NCBI RefSeq assembly: GCF_000439085.1
Contig: NZ_KE392227.1
Span: forward strand, 83,003 to 147,002
DNA: 64,000 nt
Direction of reading: 5' to 3'
Source of the DNA: Leminorella grimontii ATCC 33999 = DSM 5078
GTDB lineage: Bacteria > Pseudomonadota > Gammaproteobacteria > Enterobacterales > Enterobacteriaceae
The number at the start of each line of letters is the position of its first letter. Within the stretch, counting starts at the first letter, position 1. This document shows, in pieces, positions 20,077-29,771 of this stretch. Below the pieces are notes generated by a model that did not search any database, was not told the origin of the DNA, and saw only the letters and a program-made list of their open reading frames with translations. The position numbers were made by a program, and so were the translations under genes.

Positions 20077-22266
20077 ATGGCCTACTTTAGCTATGATGGC
20101 GACAAGACCCCGTTTACCCACTACCCGTTCGATTTCTACAGCCGCTTTTTGGGCATCCTGCCGTTGGAAAGTGAATATTCATTACCGAAAGAGATGAAAT
20201 TCATCGTCGATCCGAACGATAAAAACAGGTTCATTACCCTAAAACAGGCGTCGCCAATCTCGCTGCTTTGGCTCATGCTCTATAGCAGTACCAAGTGGGA
20301 CATCCCAGCCATATTTAGGCAAAAGGATGAGGCCCAAATTGAAGCGCTTGAAACCGAGGCGCACTATAAGCTTTTTATGCTTGCTCTAAAGCGTATGGAA
20401 GAGAAAAACCCCTTTTCTCAAGCTGACTACGCCCACTACCTGCGAGGTGAATGCGCGGCGGAAAGCATTTACTTTGCCAGCGTACTGCTGTTGACCAATA
20501 TAGGGATATATAAGCGTTACCCTATAGATTCGGCGGATATTTATAAAGTCACTCGACGGCTGTTAGAGAACGGGGTGCTAAAAACGCCAAACAATACGCT
20601 GCTCGTCCGCTATTTCAATAACAAAATATACAACGCCAACAGGTACATTCCGTCTGACGACGCTCTATGGGCCAGAGAAGCCGTACTCAACGCCGAGTTT
20701 AAAGACGCGTTTTACGCCATGGCGCTGGAATACATCAAGGCCAGCGGCGTGCAGTATGCCCAAATCGCCGCCGACGTTGACGACGTCAACGGACTGGATA
20801 ATCTCATACGCCTGAACGATGGATACGGATATGAAAACTACAGGCTTCTAGTCCATACATCATCCAGCAGCCTGGATAAACAAGGCTTCGACGGCGATGT
20901 GAATAGAATCCGCGTTTTGTTCAAAGAAAAAAGAGAAAAAGAGAAAGCGACAACCCGGCTTGTCGGTCTGGATCTGTTAAGCATGGAGCACTGCCGGCGC
21001 TTTTTTGACTTCCTTTTGGACAGCAGCGCGCCAGAAAAATTTGCCCCGCTCAATGCACAAACCACCGTCCTTCATATCCACGGCGACGCAGGCTGCGGCA
21101 AAGCGGACAATAACCGTTCGCTGTGCGGCTACTACTTTCGCAACCGTATCGACCAAGAAAAAGACGACCAGTTTTACAAGCAGTTGTACCGATACCTTGC
21201 CAAAAGCTATCACAACGCCCAGCGGTTTAACGCGCTCAATAGCACCACGGGTATAAAGCAGGAACTACCGCTCTCCGGCCTGTTTGACGAACTGTTTCAC
21301 TACAACAGCCTGACGATGGAAAGCCTGCGGCTGTTGCACTTTGACATCACCGGCCCCGCTGGCCAAGGCCAGATAGCCTACGAAACCAAACGCAATATTG
21401 CGAGCCTGATTGAAACATTGGATAAAAAGCCCACCTCAGACGCTGAAACCTATTACGCCGCGCTGACCCAAAAGAGCGTCCCGTTTTCCATATGCATCGG
21501 CCGCGCCTGTCAGGCGCGAAGCTTCCTGTCGAAAAAATACCCAAAAATCCATTTCGACACAGGTCTGGGTAGCCGCCCTGCGGTCGGTGCAGCGGGCGGT
21601 TGCAGCTCGGCGAAAATTTACCATTTAGATCAAGGATTTCTACATTTAGACGGGTTAGTGGATACAAACGAACTGCAACCCGTGATGAACGCCGTAGCTT
21701 ACGCCGAAGAATCGGCTTTTAGCCCCCTCGCGCTGCAAAAAATAGGCGCGTTTACTGACGCTTTCAACGCGATGAGCGAAGGCGAAATTGAAAAAGGAAT
21801 TAGAGAATATATAAATACATATCAATATGATACGGAAATTATGCTCTGTCAGGTCCCTGCGATGAAGGACATCCTTAAGGAAATCAAAAAACTGGACGAC
21901 AAAATTCCCTCCTGCGGGCGAAAAGGTATCTTCCTCGCCGCATTCGCTCTCCTGCACAACTGGCGCTCGCTGATACTCGGCGCATACGGGCAGGGCGTTG
22001 CCCATACCGATATCCAGAAGGAGTCGGCGAGAATGGCGCTGCTTCAAACCTATAGCATTCTTCACGCCGAAGTCCCCGGACTGGTAGAAGCGCTGCTGCC
22101 GAAAGTAAGCCAACTCATCGCCGCGGCGGCGAGCGCCAGTTGGGAAAGATCGATTGGGAAAATTAACCACCGGGAACAGCGCTCAAATCTGGCACTCGTC
22201 AAGTTTGAAGGGGTCAGAGCCCCCGAGTCCATCGTGTATATAAAAACCGAATCAGGTAAGCAATAA
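20077..22266 (+). CDS. Large cytosolic protein of unknown function (possible remote deaminase relation)
   Basis: 729 residues, no signal peptide and no clear membrane segment. I do not recognise a family. Features seen: an aromatic N-terminus (FTHYPFDFYSRFLGILPLE), VGLDLLSMEH at about 296, TTVLHIHGDAGCGKADNNR at 329-347, VPFSICIGRACQ from about 468, and IHFDTGLGSRPA near 490. The order of these (hydrophobic strand plus D; HxHGDAG near DNN; VPF.IC strand) faintly recalls adenosine-deaminase-like TIM barrels (xDLxG, HAGE, VPxEVCPxSN), but several metal ligands are not where expected. AAGGAG precedes the ATG. A 67-residue partner follows after about 55 bases. It sits between nsrR and purA, next to the RebB fragment, so it is probably transferred DNA. 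Confidence 0.75.
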   Translation: MAYFSYDGDKTPFTHYPFDFYSRFLGILPLESEYSLPKEMKFIVDPNDKNRFITLKQASPISLLWLMLYSSTKWDIPAIFRQKDEAQIEALETEAHYKLFMLALKRMEEKNPFSQADYAHYLRGECAAESIYFASVLLLTNIGIYKRYPIDSADIYKVTRRLLENGVLKTPNNTLLVRYFNNKIYNANRYIPSDDALWAREAVLNAEFKDAFYAMALEYIKASGVQYAQIAADVDDVNGLDNLIRLNDGYGYENYRLLVHTSSSSLDKQGFDGDVNRIRVLFKEKREKEKATTRLVGLDLLSMEHCRRFFDFLLDSSAPEKFAPLNAQTTVLHIHGDAGCGKADNNRSLCGYYFRNRIDQEKDDQFYKQLYRYLAKSYHNAQRFNALNSTTGIKQELPLSGLFDELFHYNSLTMESLRLLHFDITGPAGQGQIAYETKRNIASLIETLDKKPTSDAETYYAALTQKSVPFSICIGRACQARSFLSKKYPKIHFDTGLGSRPAVGAAGGCSSAKIYHLDQGFLHLDGLVDTNELQPVMNAVAYAEESAFSPLALQKIGAFTDAFNAMSEGEIEKGIREYINTYQYDTEIMLCQVPAMKDILKEIKKLDDKIPSCGRKGIFLAAFALLHNWRSLILGAYGQGVAHTDIQKESARMALLQTYSILHAEVPGLVEALLPKVSQLIAAAASASWERSIGKINHREQRSNLALVKFEGVRAPESIVYIKTESGKQ

Positions 22267-22322
22267 ACACAGGCAATGCGTTTAGTTTAAAGACGCTATC
22301 GATAACTCAAAAGGAGAAGATG

Positions 22323-22526
22323 ATGACAAACAAACCCGACGACCTGGCGGCGATCGCTCAGATATTTGACAACGCCCACTTTGACGGGGAATCGCCGAGC
22401 CAAAAGGCGATTGCCGACCTGCAGAGGCGCCAAAACCAGTTAATTGACATCATGGATTACGTCGTGAAGGAGCTAAAAGAAAACCGGACGCAGATGAATA
22501 AAAAGATAGAAGATATTCTCAAGTAG
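22323..22526 (+). CDS. Small coiled-coil protein, unknown
   Basis: 67 residues, charged, with a helical heptad-like stretch from about residue 30 to the end (AIADLQRRQNQLIDIMDYVVKEL and on). No cysteine and no signal peptide. Two ATG codons stand next to each other; the second (22323) is six bases from AAGGAG and is preferred. It follows the 729-residue gene in the same direction and precedes a good terminator, so the two probably form one operon. Function unknown; a small partner or assembly factor of the large protein is a guess. Confidence 0.65.
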   Translation: MTNKPDDLAAIAQIFDNAHFDGESPSQKAIADLQRRQNQLIDIMDYVVKELKENRTQMNKKIEDILK

Positions 22527-22587
22527 CTAGATAAATAGCATTAATACCAAATGGATGTAATACACATCTAACAAGCAGATAATTATA

Positions 22588-22615
22588 AAAACAGGGAACA
22601 TTCGTTCCCTGTTTT
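22588..22615. terminator. Bidirectional terminator between the accessory operon and purA
   Basis: Perfect 12-bp stem AAAACAGGGAAC/GTTCCCTGTTTT with an ATTC loop between the convergent 22323-22526 gene and purA. Confidence 0.93.
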
Positions 22616-22640
22616 CCGTGTGATTTAAAGACGTTTACCG

Positions 22641-24937
<2,297 letters not shown>

Positions 24938-25525
24938 ATGAAACTAAATAAGAGCCTTCTGGCCCTTACGGCCGCTTTAGCGCTGGGCAGCACTGCAGTT
25001 CAAGCCGCTGACGGCACCATCACTTTCAACGGCCTGGTTACCGCTTCAGCCTGTACGGCAATCACTTCAGTTACCGCTGACAGCGTCGTTACCGGTTCTC
25101 CGATTAACGCTACGCTGACTCTGCCAAACGTTACGGCAACTACGCTGAACGCCGCAGCTGGCACCTATGCTGGCCAAACGCCGTTCTCTATTCAACTGGC
25201 AGGTTGTGAAGCGACTGCCGCGCTGAACAACGTTCGCGCCGTGTTCACTTCATCCTCATCTCCGGCCGGTGATGCCTACGTAATGGCTAACGTTGCCGCC
25301 ACATCTCCGGCTGCCGACGTTGCCGTTGCCATCATGCAGCCTAACGGCACTACTCAAATCGACCTGAACGGCGGTCCGGCTAAAGATCCGGGTCTGGCTC
25401 TGCCGGCTATCGGCTCTGCGGGTCCTTTGACGCTGAACTATAAGGCGGCATACAAGTCTCTGAGCACCGCAGTTACCGCTGGTAACGTACAAGGCGTAGC
25501 TGACTTCGTTATCTCCTATTTCTAA
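24938..25525 (+). CDS. Major fimbrial subunit, type 1 family
   Basis: 195 residues with a signal peptide (MKLNKSLLALTAALALGSTA, cleaved after VQA). The mature part opens with GTITFNGLVTASAC, the donor strand and first cysteine of type-1 pilins; the second cysteine is in LAGCEATAA. It ends in ADFVISYF, the aromatic C-terminal strand recognised by the chaperone. An ATG four codons upstream overlaps the GGAG element, so 24938 is the start. First gene of the subunit-usher-chaperone operon. It is alanine and threonine rich, as is usual for shaft pilins. Confidence 0.93.
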   Translation: MKLNKSLLALTAALALGSTAVQAADGTITFNGLVTASACTAITSVTADSVVTGSPINATLTLPNVTATTLNAAAGTYAGQTPFSIQLAGCEATAALNNVRAVFTSSSSPAGDAYVMANVAATSPAADVAVAIMQPNGTTQIDLNGGPAKDPGLALPAIGSAGPLTLNYKAAYKSLSTAVTAGNVQGVADFVISYF

Positions 25526-25535
25526 TAGGTCCCTC

Positions 25536-25568
25536 TTGGCTACGGCAGCTTTTGCCGTAGCCAATTTT
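25536..25568 (+). terminator. Attenuator/terminator after the major fimbrial subunit
   Basis: A perfect 12-bp stem TTGGCTACGGCA/TGCCGTAGCCAA with a five-base loop and TTTT behind it, 10 bases after the subunit stop codon and before the usher. Partial termination here would keep the subunit in excess over usher and chaperone, a common arrangement in fimbrial operons. Confidence 0.8.
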
Positions 25569-25614
25569 CATATGGAAACGGATATTCCAGCTTATAGTAA
25601 AAACGGTGGATGCA

Positions 25615-28248
25615 ATGAAAAGGACGTCAAATACTCGGGCTATAAAAAATAAAACCGCTGGGCAATGGAAAATCCAACCTAAACTATCGTCGCTTTTTAT
25701 CTGCATACTGGCCTCTTTATCAGCCAGCGCCATCGCTGCGGGCAACGACGCCGAGTTTGAAGAACTATTTCTTCGCAAAGACAAAAACGGCGCATCGCCG
25801 AGCGTGTTTCTATATAAAAACGCCATTACTCCTGGCCTAAAAACGATTGATATCGTCGTTAACGATCGTCTGGTTGACAGATTTGAAGTGAATTTTGTTG
25901 AAGATAATGAAAAAAGAATTGTACTTCCCTGCCTTAACCAAAATTTACTGAATGCCGCAGGCGTAAAGACTGAAATTTATAACGACTGGCTAACCGAATT
26001 AAAAGCAAAAGACGGAAAAGCAGAACCGAACGCCGTTTGTGAAAACCTGCGGGAACGCATTCCTGCATCCAATCTCTATTACGACGACGCAAAGCAGACG
26101 CTCAGGCTCACGCTACCGCAGGAAGCGGTAAACAGCGAGCGTTTCCAGATGATCTCCCCTAAAGAGTGGGACGACGGCACGCCGTCTTTACGGACCGCCT
26201 ACAACGGCTACGTTTACAGCTCCAGGCAAAAAAATAGCGGCCCCGACAACGATAAAACAACCACCGACAGCAGCTTTGTCAGTCTTAACAGCGTGGCGAC
26301 GGCGGGCCCCTGGAGGCTCTACAGCTTTGACACCTTCAATAAAGAGTCAGGGAAAGGCTGGGAAACCAACCATGACCGCCTTTACGTAGAGCGCAACATC
26401 GTCGCCCTGCGCTCCAAGGTTACCGCGGGCGATATCTACACCTACACGCCAAGCAGCATCATGGGCGTCATCCCCTTACGAGGAATAACCCTTTCAACCA
26501 ACGAAAGGATGATGCTGGAATCCCAGTTTACCTACGCGCCGGTCATCCGCGGCACGGCCAGAACCAACGCGCGCCTGACCGTTCGCCAACGCGGCAACAT
26601 TATCTACAGCAAGACGCTGACGCCGGGCAACTTCGCCATTGATGATATCTACAGCGGCCAGGTCGGCGCAGATCTGGACGTCACGGTGGAAGAAACGGAC
26701 GGCACGGTGCAAAACTTTAAGGTGCCCTACACCGCCCTGCCCAACATGATCCGCCCCGGAGCCATGCGCTACAGCGCCTCATTTGGCGAGTACCGCGACG
26801 ATTCGCTGTCGAGCAACCCGATGGTCGGCGCCTTCAGCCTGGAGCGCGGCTTTGAGGCCTTTACGCTCAACGGCAGCGCGCTGGGTTCGGATAAATACCA
26901 GTCGCTAGCAATGGGCGTCGCATGGAACGCCGGCGACATCGGCGCATTCTCACTCGACCTCGCCCAGGCCCGCTATAAGCAAAGCTGGGATCTGCCGAAC
27001 GATGGAGAAGAAACCCGCAACGGCAGCGCCGTTCGCCTGCTCTACGCCAAGCAGTTCGACACCTCGGACACCGGTCTGCGCATACTCGGCTACCAGTACC
27101 GTTCCGAACGCTTTTTGGAATTCTCGGAATTCATCAGCCGCAGCGGCTACGACGGCAGCGATCCGTTCGAGCAGGGCGACAGCCTGTGGAACAAGCGCCG
27201 CAGAAGCCGCATCGAGGTCAACGTCAACCAGGGTATGAACGAGTACGGCAACCTGTTTGTCACCTTCAGCCAGGACCGCTACTACGGTACGAGCGAAAAA
27301 AGCACCTCCGCCTCAGCGGGCTACGGCATGCAAATCGGCAAAGCCTCCGCCAGCCTGATGTACACCTATAACAAAAACGGCGGCGACAGCTACGACAACC
27401 AAATTGGCCTAAGCGTCAGCATGCCGCTGAGCTGGGGCGAACAGGACAGACACCGCGGCTCGCTGAACTACAACCTGACCCGCAATAAGGACAACCAGTA
27501 CAACCAGTCAATGGGCTTTGCCGGCAGCCTGCCGGACAACACGCTGTCCTATTCGGCCAACGTACAGCGCGACCACAGAGGCGACTTTTCCGAGTCGGCA
27601 TCGCTTGGCTATAACGCCAGCTACGCCAATATGAATACGTCCATTAGCCACAGCAAGTACAGCGATCAGCTTTCGTTTGGCGCTGCGGGCGGCGTCGTAC
27701 TGTACAAAGGCGGCGTCGTTCTGTCACAGCAGTTGGGCGACACCATCGCCATTATCGAAACGCCGGACGCCCCCGGTATTCGCGTCGCCAGCAATAGCAA
27801 CGTGAAAACCGATCTCTGGGGCCGGGCCGTCGTGACCTACCTCTCACCCTACCGCTACAACACTATCTCGCTTGACGTGAAGGATACGGAAGGCGTCGAG
27901 CTGAAAGAATCGGCGCGCAAGGTTGTTCCGACCGAAGGCGCTGCGGTGTTGCTGAAGTTTGTCACCCGAGTGGGGCGCAGGGCTATCGTCATCATCAAAA
28001 GCGACAGGGATATCCCGGTTGGCGCCTACGTTACGGCGCAGGACCAAACGGAAGAGGCAGGCATCGTCGGCAATAACGGCATCGCCTATCTGACCGGTCT
28101 GGATGCGCGTAAAGACGAAGTATTAACCGTTAGCTGGGGCAGCGATGACTCACAGCAGTGTCGCTTTACGCTACCGCGTTTACCTGAGGATGCAAAAGAC
28201 GCACAGGCCGAACAGTGGCACAAAAAAGTAACGGTTAACTGTAAGTAA
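25615..28248 (+). CDS. Outer-membrane fimbrial usher, FimD/PapC family
   Basis: 877 residues. After an N-terminal extension and signal peptide ending near IAAGNDAEF, the usher N-domain (EFEELFLRKDKNG, then SVFLYKNAITPGLKTIDIVVN) is followed by the 24-strand barrel with plug (DVTVEETDGTVQNFKVPYTALPNMIRPG before it) and C-terminal domains (KTDLWGRAVVTYLSPYRYNTISLDVK; SWGSDDSQQCRFTLPRL). It secretes and assembles chaperone-bound subunits. A GTG nine bases upstream is in frame, but the ATG at 25615 is favoured. Confidence 0.93.
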   Translation: MKRTSNTRAIKNKTAGQWKIQPKLSSLFICILASLSASAIAAGNDAEFEELFLRKDKNGASPSVFLYKNAITPGLKTIDIVVNDRLVDRFEVNFVEDNEKRIVLPCLNQNLLNAAGVKTEIYNDWLTELKAKDGKAEPNAVCENLRERIPASNLYYDDAKQTLRLTLPQEAVNSERFQMISPKEWDDGTPSLRTAYNGYVYSSRQKNSGPDNDKTTTDSSFVSLNSVATAGPWRLYSFDTFNKESGKGWETNHDRLYVERNIVALRSKVTAGDIYTYTPSSIMGVIPLRGITLSTNERMMLESQFTYAPVIRGTARTNARLTVRQRGNIIYSKTLTPGNFAIDDIYSGQVGADLDVTVEETDGTVQNFKVPYTALPNMIRPGAMRYSASFGEYRDDSLSSNPMVGAFSLERGFEAFTLNGSALGSDKYQSLAMGVAWNAGDIGAFSLDLAQARYKQSWDLPNDGEETRNGSAVRLLYAKQFDTSDTGLRILGYQYRSERFLEFSEFISRSGYDGSDPFEQGDSLWNKRRRSRIEVNVNQGMNEYGNLFVTFSQDRYYGTSEKSTSASAGYGMQIGKASASLMYTYNKNGGDSYDNQIGLSVSMPLSWGEQDRHRGSLNYNLTRNKDNQYNQSMGFAGSLPDNTLSYSANVQRDHRGDFSESASLGYNASYANMNTSISHSKYSDQLSFGAAGGVVLYKGGVVLSQQLGDTIAIIETPDAPGIRVASNSNVKTDLWGRAVVTYLSPYRYNTISLDVKDTEGVELKESARKVVPTEGAAVLLKFVTRVGRRAIVIIKSDRDIPVGAYVTAQDQTEEAGIVGNNGIAYLTGLDARKDEVLTVSWGSDDSQQCRFTLPRLPEDAKDAQAEQWHKKVTVNCK

Positions 28249-28273
28249 CAACAAGAACTGAAAGGAAATAGAC

Positions 28274-29014
28274 ATGTTTAACGCCATCAGAAAGAGCATC
28301 CTGACCTCCGCATTGATCGCAGGTTGCCTTATTCCCTTGGTCGCCTCATCGGCAGTTCGCCCGCAGCTTACGCGCATCGTTGCCTATGCGCAGGATAAAG
28401 AAACGCCGGTAGAAATTATCAACGACAGCGAAGAAACGTATCTGGTCCAGTCTTGGCTGGAAGATCTGAACGGCAGCGACAGCAACATTCCGCTGGTTCT
28501 AACGCCGCCGGTGATAAAGCTGGGCGGCAAAACGGAAGGCAAGCTGCGCCTGGTGGTTCTCCCGGCAGAAATCCCACAGGACAGAGAGTCCGTCTATTGG
28601 CTCTCCTTACAGGAAATTCCGCCGAAGGCTAAAAGCGAAGAGGCTGAAAACAAGCTGGTTATCGCTATCCGCAGTCGGCTGAAGGTGTTCGTACGCCCGC
28701 AGGGGCTTAACGAAAAAGGCGCATCGCAGGCGGTAAAATCCCTGCGCTGGGAAGTCGAGCGTGAAGGCGGAAAAGTTTGGCTGAAGGCCGTGAATCCGTC
28801 CTCCTACTACATCAGCTTTGGCAAGCTGGAGCTTAAAGTCGGCGGCGGCAAAAGCGTGACGCTGGAAGACAAAATCAACATGCCATCCCCGATGGGCAGC
28901 CAGCGCTATCTGGTGCCTAAGGCTTTCGTCGGCAAATCCGCTACGCTGACCTACAGCGCCGTTAACGATTACGGCGGCGCGGGTGATGAGCTGTCACAGA
29001 AGGTAAGTTTCTAA
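28274..29014 (+). CDS. Periplasmic fimbrial chaperone, PapD/FimC family
   Basis: 246 residues, signal peptide, then two immunoglobulin-like domains. VRPQLTRIVAYAQDKETPVEIIN is the first strand pair, WLSLQEIPPKA (about 115-125) is the PapD family signature, and NKLVIAIRSRLKVFVRPQGL ends domain 1. It folds pilin subunits by donor-strand complementation and brings them to the usher. Its stop codon overlaps the start of the next gene by one base (TAATG), so translation is coupled to the deleted adhesin. Confidence 0.93.
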   Translation: MFNAIRKSILTSALIAGCLIPLVASSAVRPQLTRIVAYAQDKETPVEIINDSEETYLVQSWLEDLNGSDSNIPLVLTPPVIKLGGKTEGKLRLVVLPAEIPQDRESVYWLSLQEIPPKAKSEEAENKLVIAIRSRLKVFVRPQGLNEKGASQAVKSLRWEVEREGGKVWLKAVNPSSYYISFGKLELKVGGGKSVTLEDKINMPSPMGSQRYLVPKAFVGKSATLTYSAVNDYGGAGDELSQKVSF

Positions 29015-29271
29015 TGTTGAACAGTAGTAAAAGGCGTCAGCGGCGTATAAACGGTCTTCGTCCCCTTTTGGGGATGGGGCTGCTTTTATGCGCAGGCGGA
29101 GTAAATGCCACTACGCTTAACTTTTCTCCTATTTGGAGCAGTTCATCACAAATAGCGGCGAACTGTTCTTTTAGCTATCCGACGCTACTGCGCTCGGACA
29201 TAAAAAAGTCGGGCAGCACCTACACCGGCCAGGTGACCGGGAGAGTCAATATGTTTGTCACCTACCACTAA
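29014..29271 (+). pseudogene. Internally deleted fimbrial adhesin (N- and C-terminus joined in frame)
   Basis: 85 residues. The first 33 or so form a signal peptide, then TTLNFSPIWSSSSQIAANCSF resembles the mature N-terminus of the intact adhesin at 35620 (ATYSFTAAWSSPGPLLG). The last 25 (SGSTYTGQVTGRVNMFVTYH) match that adhesin's C-terminal strand (SGTNYTGPVTGKVNMYVIYD). The roughly 340 residues that should lie between, lectin domain and most of the pilin domain, are missing, yet the frame is kept. Overlap with the chaperone gene and its place at the operon end show it was the original tip-adhesin gene. It may still be expressed as a tiny secreted peptide. Confidence 0.75.
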
Positions 29272-29358
29272 ATTGCCACACCTAAAAGCGGCTAAACGGA
29301 TTATTAGCACACGCTATTCATAACGAATAGGGATTTTAGAAATATAACGGAGGATATT

Positions 29359-29547
29359 ATGTTTAATAGAAAAGTACATTGCAGACATTGCGGAAGTAGT
29401 GAAGGGATCATAAAGCACGGTTCAGGAAAGACGGGATACCAGCGTTACAGGTGCATGACCTGCATGCGCACCTTCCAGGCGAAGTATATTTATAACATCA
29501 GCTCATTTAGAGAAAAGAAAAGCGCTTCACTGGCAGCAATGTCTTAA
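29359..29547 (+). CDS. IS1 InsA-like zinc-ribbon protein, truncated
   Basis: 62 residues. VHCRHCGSSEGIIKHGSGKT then GYQRYRCMTCMRTFQAKY is the four-cysteine zinc ribbon at the N-terminus of IS1 InsA, in which CPSC...GHQRYLCSHCRKTWQ is conserved. The helix-turn-helix of InsA and all of InsB are absent, and no IS1 ends are visible. The stub has its own ribosome binding site (GGAGG seven bases before the ATG) and an intact frame with a different C-terminus. It may be an IS relic or a domesticated small DNA-binding protein in the fimbrial island. Confidence 0.65.
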   Translation: MFNRKVHCRHCGSSEGIIKHGSGKTGYQRYRCMTCMRTFQAKYIYNISSFREKKSASLAAMS

Positions 29548-29771
29548 TGATTAAAGCACCTTCGTCACTGGGTAACGTTTTATAAAGCCAGAAAGCAAAC
29601 GATGGAATAAATAATAAGGGGCCAAGGATAAATCTAAAAAGAACAATAAATACGCTACGTTAATCTTTTATTAACGAAAACATTCAGCTTACTAAAACGC
29701 TTGTTAATAAAACAACGAGCTGGCCTTCCTTTGTCTCTTTTGGCCAGCTTGTGAAGTTTAAAGGAACAGAT
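29548..29771 (+). promoter_or_regulatory. Leader of the autotransporter gene with a long hairpin
   Basis: 224 bases before the autotransporter. An 11-base arm at 29715-29725 (ACGAGCTGGCC) can pair with 29742-29752 (GGCCAGCTTGT), ten of eleven positions, loop 16 bases, ending about ten bases before the AAGGA element. It has no T-run, so it looks like a 5' leader structure that could affect translation rather than a terminator. Confidence 0.45.
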
